Part shown: positions 14,101 to 18,573 of the stretch, in pieces
Position numbering within the stretch: the first letter of the stretch is position 1
Layout: the number at the start of each line of letters is the position of its first letter
Notes under the pieces: generated by a model
The model's database searches: none
What the model saw: the letters and a program-made list of their open reading frames with translations, nothing else
What the model was told of the DNA's origin: nothing
NCBI GenBank assembly: GCA_947292085.1
Contig: CAMYPN010000016.1
Span: 1-18,573, forward strand
Length of the DNA stretch: 18,573 bases
Source of the DNA: an uncultured Gardnerella sp.
GTDB taxonomy: Bacteria; Actinomycetota; Actinomycetes; Actinomycetales; Bifidobacteriaceae
Reading direction: 5' to 3'
Made by a program: the position numbers and the translations under genes

Positions 14101-15297
14101 GTAATCTTCTCGCGAGTAAAGTCTAATAGCAATTCCGTCTGCGATTCGTCCGCATCTTCCAGAGCGCTGATCTGCGCTCGCTTGAGAAATTGGCTCTATA
14201 GGAAGCCTTTGCACTTTTGCAGACTTAGAATATCGGCTAATTCTTGCAAAACCAGGGTCGACAACGTATCGAATCCCAGGAACAGTAAGCGAAGTTTCAG
14301 CAACGTTCGTAGCAATAACAATGCGTTGATGAGAGTGGTGTTCAAATACGCGATGCTGATCTTTTGCAGAAAGACGCGCAAAAAGCGGCACTATTTCAAT
14401 AGCATCCGCTCTCTTCATATCACTTGCTCGAGTGCCAAAATACGAGCGTAATCCTGATTCAAATTCGCGAATATCGCGCTCGCCGGAAGCGAAAACCATA
14501 ATGTCGCGCGCGCCTTGCTCGTGGCTTGAATGAATCACTAATTGAGCGCATGCGCGTGTTACTGCAGATGTCATATCTTCATCTGCAATATCGTCTCGAT
14601 TGCTTTCGCTAGATTGGCTTTCTGCAACAGTTTCCTCATCCATTGTTATGTCTGCAAAGCCGGGGACGTGTCGCATAAGTGAAGGCGCGGATCCAAGCGG
14701 CTCATAAAGCACTCGCACAGGGTAAGTGCGTCCAGAAACTTCAATAACAGGAATTTTTATGTGTAAAGCTTGCTCAAAATGTTCACGGAATTTTGCAGAA
14801 TCTATTGTTGCTGAAGTAATAATTAGTTTCAAATCGCGTCTTTGCGGAAGTAAAGTTGTTAAATATCCTAGCAAAAAGTCAATGTTAAGACTGCGTTCGT
14901 GGGCTTCATCAATAATAATCGTGTCGTATTTAGTAAGAAGGGGATCGCGCTGAATTTGCGCAAGTAAAATACCGTCAGTAACAATTCGAAGCTTTGTTTT
15001 AGGTGAACTTTCGTCGGTAAATCGCACTTGGTAGCCGATTTCTTCGCCCAGTTTTACTTCCATTTCGCTTGCGATTCGCTCAGCAACAGTGCGCGCAGCT
15101 AAACGGCGAGGCTGAGTGTGTACTATTTGTTTACCTCTTCCGCCTCTTCCAAGTTCAAGCGCCATTTTTGGGATTTGCGTAGTTTTACCGGAGCCGGTTT
15201 GTCCGGAAACAATCACGACTTGTGAAGACTTAATTGCTTCTATTATTTCGTCGTGTGCTGCGCAAATAGGAAGCTCAACAGGGTAGTCGAATTTCAT
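11194..15297 (-). CDS. hrpA: ATP-dependent RNA helicase HrpA (DEAH/RHA family)
   Basis: HrpA is a superfamily 2 DEAH-box RNA helicase; the E. coli protein processes mRNA and resolves collided ribosomes. The 1367-residue length is near the family norm of about 1300. Motifs in order are GQTGSGKT (32-39), TQPRRLAA (61-68), DEAH (130-133), SAT (162-164), NVAETSLTVPG (331-341) and QRSGRCGR (377-384). The winged-helix and ratchet region and OB-fold region follow (about 400-700), then the long C-terminal DUF3418-type region typical of bacterial HrpA (about 750-1350), with SPYLRMTFSVEE missing an obvious HrpA-specific insertion. An acidic, serine-rich loop (about 217-245) sits at the entry to the second RecA domain. 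The ATG at 15297 is at the usual distance from motif I. The ribosome binding site is weak and A-rich. Confidence 0.95.
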   Translation of the reverse strand: MKFDYPVELPICAAHDEIIEAIKSSQVVIVSGQTGSGKTTQIPKMALELGRGGRGKQIVHTQPRRLAARTVAERIASEMEVKLGEEIGYQVRFTDESSPKTKLRIVTDGILLAQIQRDPLLTKYDTIIIDEAHERSLNIDFLLGYLTTLLPQRRDLKLIITSATIDSAKFREHFEQALHIKIPVIEVSGRTYPVRVLYEPLGSAPSLMRHVPGFADITMDEETVAESQSSESNRDDIADEDMTSAVTRACAQLVIHSSHEQGARDIMVFASGERDIREFESGLRSYFGTRASDMKRADAIEIVPLFARLSAKDQHRVFEHHSHQRIVIATNVAETSLTVPGIRYVVDPGFARISRYSKSAKVQRLPIEPISQASADQRSGRCGRIADGIAIRLYSREDYETRPRFTDPEILRTSLGSVVLHMLSVGVAKTGEDITNFGFIDPPDMKAVSDGFNELNELGAISRKSGFITLTHIGRELSKLPIDIRLGRMIIEAARKTTPNTLAAVLVIVAFLSLQDPRERPEEQREEADRLHNRYADETSDFLTALNIWDYIFQADGNMSNNALRKLCKTEFFHFLRLKQWKDLVNQLQDLCKELHYKVGDPIPSKRPSLEIRQLPNNQQAAHSLCCSWDSQGIHSSMLAGLLSMLGMQVVREPKASDFANLHGSAKIRAMKRAQKMAKNDYQGARGGRFAIFPASAVSKTTPSWVMCTQLVETSRLWARYCAQIDPAWAEPLAKNLTRITYSDAHWSASKGAAVAKSKVLLYGLPIVQDRTVQWARVNPYEARMIMIRQGLVEADVQQRFAHDEFILNNRNVLEDADNQANRTRQISETVNDEDLFTFYDTRLPQEATTIAALAKWWKDNREEDPHKLDFNPDEVERLQTTQSTDLADYPDHWNTIGTDGQPIRLRLSYIYDPANPLDGVTVHVPLHTLSRLTPEEFSWNVPGLLDELIISMIKSLPKALRVQFVPAPDTAKKIRAWIDEHYDELPGIEETGTNANKNKLIWPDFREVFTKAAISVVGAQIHPEVFDDEQISRLSPYLRMTFSVEERKANENRNKPAGRNKYSNRVKPTILGTDKSLIALQQRFAKEAQKSALEAVNRKANMAAQSGNVIERADLLHKSGATNLSRSQMVWDSALNMLRLDDKRITSRWLGSEALLLAAAPYSTSKALAEDLQMAAVKRLLPNTEKITDDILLKEAVSNVSEVYEDTVYAVAHDVIAILKRQAESSKAVSGKADLPLLSVLQSIREHTASLVYEGFIAKTPSDSLPRIERYLHADVIRLTKAKADKNRDVRWAWQADEAHKLVVKAQENAQKIPAGPAHDESQIIAEKLRWMCEEFYVSLWAQELGTAYPISIQRMRKLYDGKNSK

Positions 15298-15331
15298 AGT
15301 GTATTTATTTCTTTTCGTAGATTTTCGCTTC

Positions 15332-15390
15332 TTTAATACTTTTTAATACTTCTTTTTAGTACTACTTTTAGTACTTACTTTTTTAGTACT
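15332..15390. repeat. Five spaced copies of TAxTACT with T-rich spacers
   Basis: TAATACT lies at 15334-15340 and 15344-15350. TAGTACT lies at 15357-15363, 15369-15375 and 15384-15390. Spacers are mainly T runs, so each unit is 10 to 15 bp. The array fills the gap between the methyltransferase and hrpA genes and includes the methyltransferase stop codon and last codons. Confidence 0.75.
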
Positions 15391-16079
15391 TCTATAATTC
15401 GGTATCCTTTGGAACTTGCGTATTTTTCTACACTATAAGTATTTCCAAGCTGTTCTGAAAGCCAGGTTATAAGCGAATCTGATCCAAGATTTTTTTGCAC
15501 AACCAAGTATGCTGCTCCTCCAACTCGTAATCTTGGAATCCAGGTAAGTAATATTTCATGCAATATTTCTTTACCTACTCGAATAGGTGGATTTGACCAT
15601 ATTATGTCAAAATCTTTAAATTCTTCTTCGTTGCTTTCTTCTAATGCGTCTTTTACAAGAGCTGTACGAATATGCTTTAAGCCAGCAGATTTTGCGTTAA
15701 TTTGCGTTAATTCTAGAGCGCGTTCGTTTACATCAATAGAAACTATTTCCGCGTTTGGTGATTCTAAACCTAGTGCTACCGTAATAGGTCCCCAGCCGCA
15801 TCCAATATCGAGAAATCTGCCTGTCTCTGGAAGTTTTGGAGCATGCTTTAGTAATACTGAGGTTCCTAAATCGAGTCTTGAAGCGCTAAAAACTCCGTTA
15901 GAAACCTGCATATTTGCGTCATGTCCTCGCAAAGTTACTTTCAAACTGCGTCTTTCGTCATTTGATGCAGGAGTTGCAGAGAAGTACTGTTCGCCGCTTT
16001 TCTTTACTGATTTAGTTTTAGGTTGATTCTGAGGCTGTTTTTTAAGCTTATTCTGTTTCTGATCCTGGTTTTTAATCAT
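15375..16079 (-). CDS. Class I SAM-dependent methyltransferase, RsmC-like (16S rRNA guanine-N2 type)
   Basis: This 234-residue protein belongs to the small-domain MTS/RsmC group that methylates guanine N2 in 16S rRNA. The first 30 residues are Lys/Gln/Asn-rich and look disordered. The family start, GEQYFSATPASNDERRSL and then TLRG (about 29-52), follows, with the typical GVFSASRLDLGTSVLL (62-77). The SAM-binding motif I is LDIGCGWGPITVAL (90-103), the acidic motif II is SIDVNERAL (114-122), and the catalytic-type NPP lies in WSNPPIRVGK (161-170). It is a single methyltransferase domain, shorter than the two-domain E. coli RsmC (343 residues), as is common in Actinobacteria. ATG 16079 gives the only long frame. 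It lies upstream of hrpA on the same strand and is probably co-transcribed with it. The exact rRNA position is inferred. Confidence 0.85.
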   Translation of the reverse strand: MIKNQDQKQNKLKKQPQNQPKTKSVKKSGEQYFSATPASNDERRSLKVTLRGHDANMQVSNGVFSASRLDLGTSVLLKHAPKLPETGRFLDIGCGWGPITVALGLESPNAEIVSIDVNERALELTQINAKSAGLKHIRTALVKDALEESNEEEFKDFDIIWSNPPIRVGKEILHEILLTWIPRLRVGGAAYLVVQKNLGSDSLITWLSEQLGNTYSVEKYASSKGYRIIEVLKK

Positions 16080-16091
16080 TGTACTTATTCA

Positions 16092-16121
16092 TTGCTTAGC
16101 ATTTAATATGTCTTCTAAAAT
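16092..16121 (+). promoter_or_regulatory. Candidate hflX promoter
   Basis: TTGCTT (16092-16097) and TAAAAT (16116-16121) are separated by 18 bp. The -10 matches five of six consensus bases and the -35 three of six. The ATG follows 26 bp after the -10 element. The 68-bp gap is shared with the divergent methyltransferase gene. Confidence 0.35.
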
Positions 16122-16147
16122 CACAATAATAAAACAAACGTTGTAAA

Positions 16148-17662
16148 ATGCGATTAAGTAGAACAACGAAGGGTGCATCTTTGGTAAATAACGTAGATAT
16201 CAGTAGTAGCAATGCGAATAGTGAGCATAATGATGTGCTTTCTGGTCATTCTGATGTGCTTCTAGACACTACTTCAAACAGTGAGAAGCATGATGAAGCG
16301 TGGCAGGAGCGTGAATCGCGTAATGCTCTTAAAAGAGTTACGGGTTTAGGAGAGCTGCAAGACGTTACTGAAGTTGAATATCGTAAAGTTCGTCTTGAAA
16401 AAGTTGTATTGGTTGGCGTGTGGTCAAGCGCTAGAGGAACGCTTTCTCAAGCAGAAGAATCTTTGCGAGAGCTTGCGGCATTGGCACAGACTGCAGGTGC
16501 TGTTGTGTGTGATGGCATGTTGCAGCAAAGATATAGGCCAGATGCTGCAACTTATGTTGGTTCAGGTAAAGCGCGCGAACTTGCAGCAGTAGTTGCTCAG
16601 CATGATGCAGATACGATTATTGTTGACGATGATCTACCTCCTAGCCAGCGTAGAGCTTTGGAAGATGCGACTAAAGTTAAGGTTGTTGATCGCACTGCTG
16701 TTATTTTGGATATTTTTGCTCAGCATGCAACCAGTCGTGAGGGTAAAGCTCAAGTTGAGTTAGCGCAATTGCAGTACATGCTTCCTCGTTTAAGAGGCTG
16801 GGGTATGGCTCTTTCTCGTCAGGCAGGTGGTAGAGCTGCAGGAGACGCTGGTATTGGTTCTAGAGGCCCTGGTGAAACTAAAATCGAGATGGATCGTCGT
16901 GCTATTCGCAATCGTATTTCGAAATTGAGAAATGATATTGCACATATGGCTCCTGCTCGAGACATTAAGCGTGGTTCACGTAGACGCCAGGCAATACCAA
17001 CTGTTGCTGTAGTCGGATATACGAACGCTGGTAAATCATCTATTATTAACAGGCTTACTGGTTCGGAAGAATTAGTAGAAAATGCATTATTTGCCACTCT
17101 TGATACTGCAGTTCGTCGTTCTCAAACGCGAGATGGTAGAAATTACACTTTAGTAGATACTGTAGGTTTTGTACGTAGACTACCTACGCAATTGGTAGAA
17201 GCGTTCAAATCTACTTTGGAAGAAGTTGGTCAGGCGGATGTAATTTTGCATGTTGTTGACGGCTCGCATCCTGATCCTTCTTCTCAAATTGATGCTGTAA
17301 ATGATGTTCTTTCGCATATTGATGGAGTTGAGGATATTCCTCAAATTATAGCATTTAATAAATCTGATTGTATTTCTCAGCCAATGCGCGATAGGCTATC
17401 TTCGCTGTATCCAAACGCATATGTTGTTTCTGCTGCTACTGGAGAGAATATTGATTCACTATTAAATAATATCGAGTCTTTACTTCCTTCTCCTAGAGTT
17501 AGAGTAGAAGCGGTACTTCCTTATACTGCTGGTTCTTTGCTTTCTTCTGTTAGAGAAAATGGTGTGGTCGAAAGTGTTGACTACAGAGATGATGGCGTTG
17601 CGTTAGTAGCTTTTGTAAGTGATTCGCTGGCTGCAAGAATAATGCAAGTTGCTATTTCTTAG
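16148..17662 (+). CDS. hflX: GTPase HflX
   Basis: HflX is a ribosome-associated GTPase that splits stalled 70S ribosomes, for example after heat stress or antibiotics, and in some Actinobacteria aids antibiotic tolerance. The 504-residue protein has a 60-residue hydrophilic N-terminal extension, with a small repeat HNDVL/HSDVL (27-31, 34-38). The HflX N-domain covers about 82-285, with PDAATYVGSGKARELA, DRTAVILDIF and the family signature SRGPGETKIEMDRR (238-251). The G domain has G1 GYTNAGKS (290-297), a G2 threonine in LFATLDTA, G3 DTVG (337-340), G4 NKSD (404-407) and G5 SAATGE (428-433). The C-terminal domain ends at 504. No clear ribosome binding site precedes ATG 16148, and the short leader from the candidate promoter is AT-rich. 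It is divergent from the methyltransferase gene. Confidence 0.95.
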   Translation: MRLSRTTKGASLVNNVDISSSNANSEHNDVLSGHSDVLLDTTSNSEKHDEAWQERESRNALKRVTGLGELQDVTEVEYRKVRLEKVVLVGVWSSARGTLSQAEESLRELAALAQTAGAVVCDGMLQQRYRPDAATYVGSGKARELAAVVAQHDADTIIVDDDLPPSQRRALEDATKVKVVDRTAVILDIFAQHATSREGKAQVELAQLQYMLPRLRGWGMALSRQAGGRAAGDAGIGSRGPGETKIEMDRRAIRNRISKLRNDIAHMAPARDIKRGSRRRQAIPTVAVVGYTNAGKSSIINRLTGSEELVENALFATLDTAVRRSQTRDGRNYTLVDTVGFVRRLPTQLVEAFKSTLEEVGQADVILHVVDGSHPDPSSQIDAVNDVLSHIDGVEDIPQIIAFNKSDCISQPMRDRLSSLYPNAYVVSAATGENIDSLLNNIESLLPSPRVRVEAVLPYTAGSLLSSVRENGVVESVDYRDDGVALVAFVSDSLAARIMQVAIS

Positions 17663-17726
17663 TTACTTTTTCACATTTTGTAATTTTTGATTTTGATTAT
17701 CGAATTGTAAAGTATAGTAATTAATA

Positions 17727-17823
17727 GTGCTATTAGGTACTAAATGTGGTATTTATAGTTACTTTTTTGCTATGTTATGTTAATTTCACTGTTTATTGTT
17801 ATAAGTTCCAATGGTGCTATTAG
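17727..17823. repeat. Spaced 10-bp direct repeat in the ldh upstream region
   Basis: GTGCTATTAG occurs at 17727-17736 and again at 17814-17823. The first copy is part of a dyad, TAATAG-TG-CTATTA (17722-17735). The two copies are 87 bp apart. They lie in the 274-bp gap before ldh, which contains no gene. Confidence 0.5.
17796..17823 (+). promoter_or_regulatory. Candidate ldh promoter
   Basis: TTGTTA (17796-17801) and TATTAG (17818-17823) are 16 bp apart, each with four of six consensus bases. The -10 falls in the second GTGCTATTAG copy. If used, the leader would be about 105 bases and would include the hairpin at 17865-17904. Confidence 0.3.
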
Positions 17824-17858
17824 AGTGAAAGTGTTTGTACCAATGGCTCTTAATGTGA

Positions 17859-18573
<715 letters not shown>

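Noticed and set aside
12071..14953. Several short plus-strand open frames opposite hrpA (65 to 93 residues)
   Set aside because: They show no recognisable domain, have no convincing ribosome binding sites, and lie antisense to a well-conserved helicase, so they are shadows of its codon pattern.

Overview
The window looks like chromosomal DNA of an AT-rich member of the Bifidobacteriaceae, most probably Gardnerella or a close relative. This rests on recalled similarity of the proteins (bifid-type serine dehydratase, HrpA, HflX, L-lactate dehydrogenase), on the actinobacterial order lexA / LysM division-inhibitor-like gene / nrdR, and on actinobacterial SOS boxes of the GAAC-N4-GTTC type. No database search was possible, so the genus is an inference. 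It is mostly a housekeeping region. I see no insertion sequence, phage, CRISPR array, tRNA or rRNA. Both ends cut genes: a P-type ATPase on the left and ldh on the right.

Layout. 1-3590: four plus-strand genes (3' end of a cation ATPase, sdaA, an FKBP prolyl isomerase, greA) closed by a strong terminator. 3731-5992: a DNA-damage cluster. lexA (minus) diverges from a small membrane-anchored LysM protein (plus) across an intergenic region with two good SOS boxes and a third weak one. Then come an unrecognised cysteine-rich 91-residue protein and nrdR. A hairpin at 5950-5992 separates nrdR from the convergent helD-like gene. 6010-9403: two minus-strand genes, a HelD-type RNA polymerase-associated ATPase and a membrane-anchored protein with a lysozyme-like conserved region. 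9665-11179: a DHA2-like MFS exporter with its own terminator. 11194-16079: hrpA and an RsmC-like methyltransferase (minus). 16148-18573: hflX and the start of ldh (plus).

How it fits together. LexA should repress itself and the LysM gene, which by position and architecture matches the SOS cell-division inhibitors YneA, ChiZ (Rv2719c) and DivS. NrdR controls dNTP supply, so the cluster couples DNA damage, division arrest and nucleotide reduction. GreA, HelD, HrpA, the RsmC-like enzyme and HflX all act on transcription complexes, RNA or ribosomes. SdaA and Ldh act at pyruvate.

The best leads are the SOS module with the orphan cysteine-rich gene inside it, the membrane-anchored lysozyme-like protein, dyad operators before the helD-like gene and before the FKBP gene (the second resembles a Rex site), and a recurrent habit of short tandem duplications at or just after stop codons. 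I found no clearly new defence or mobile system.
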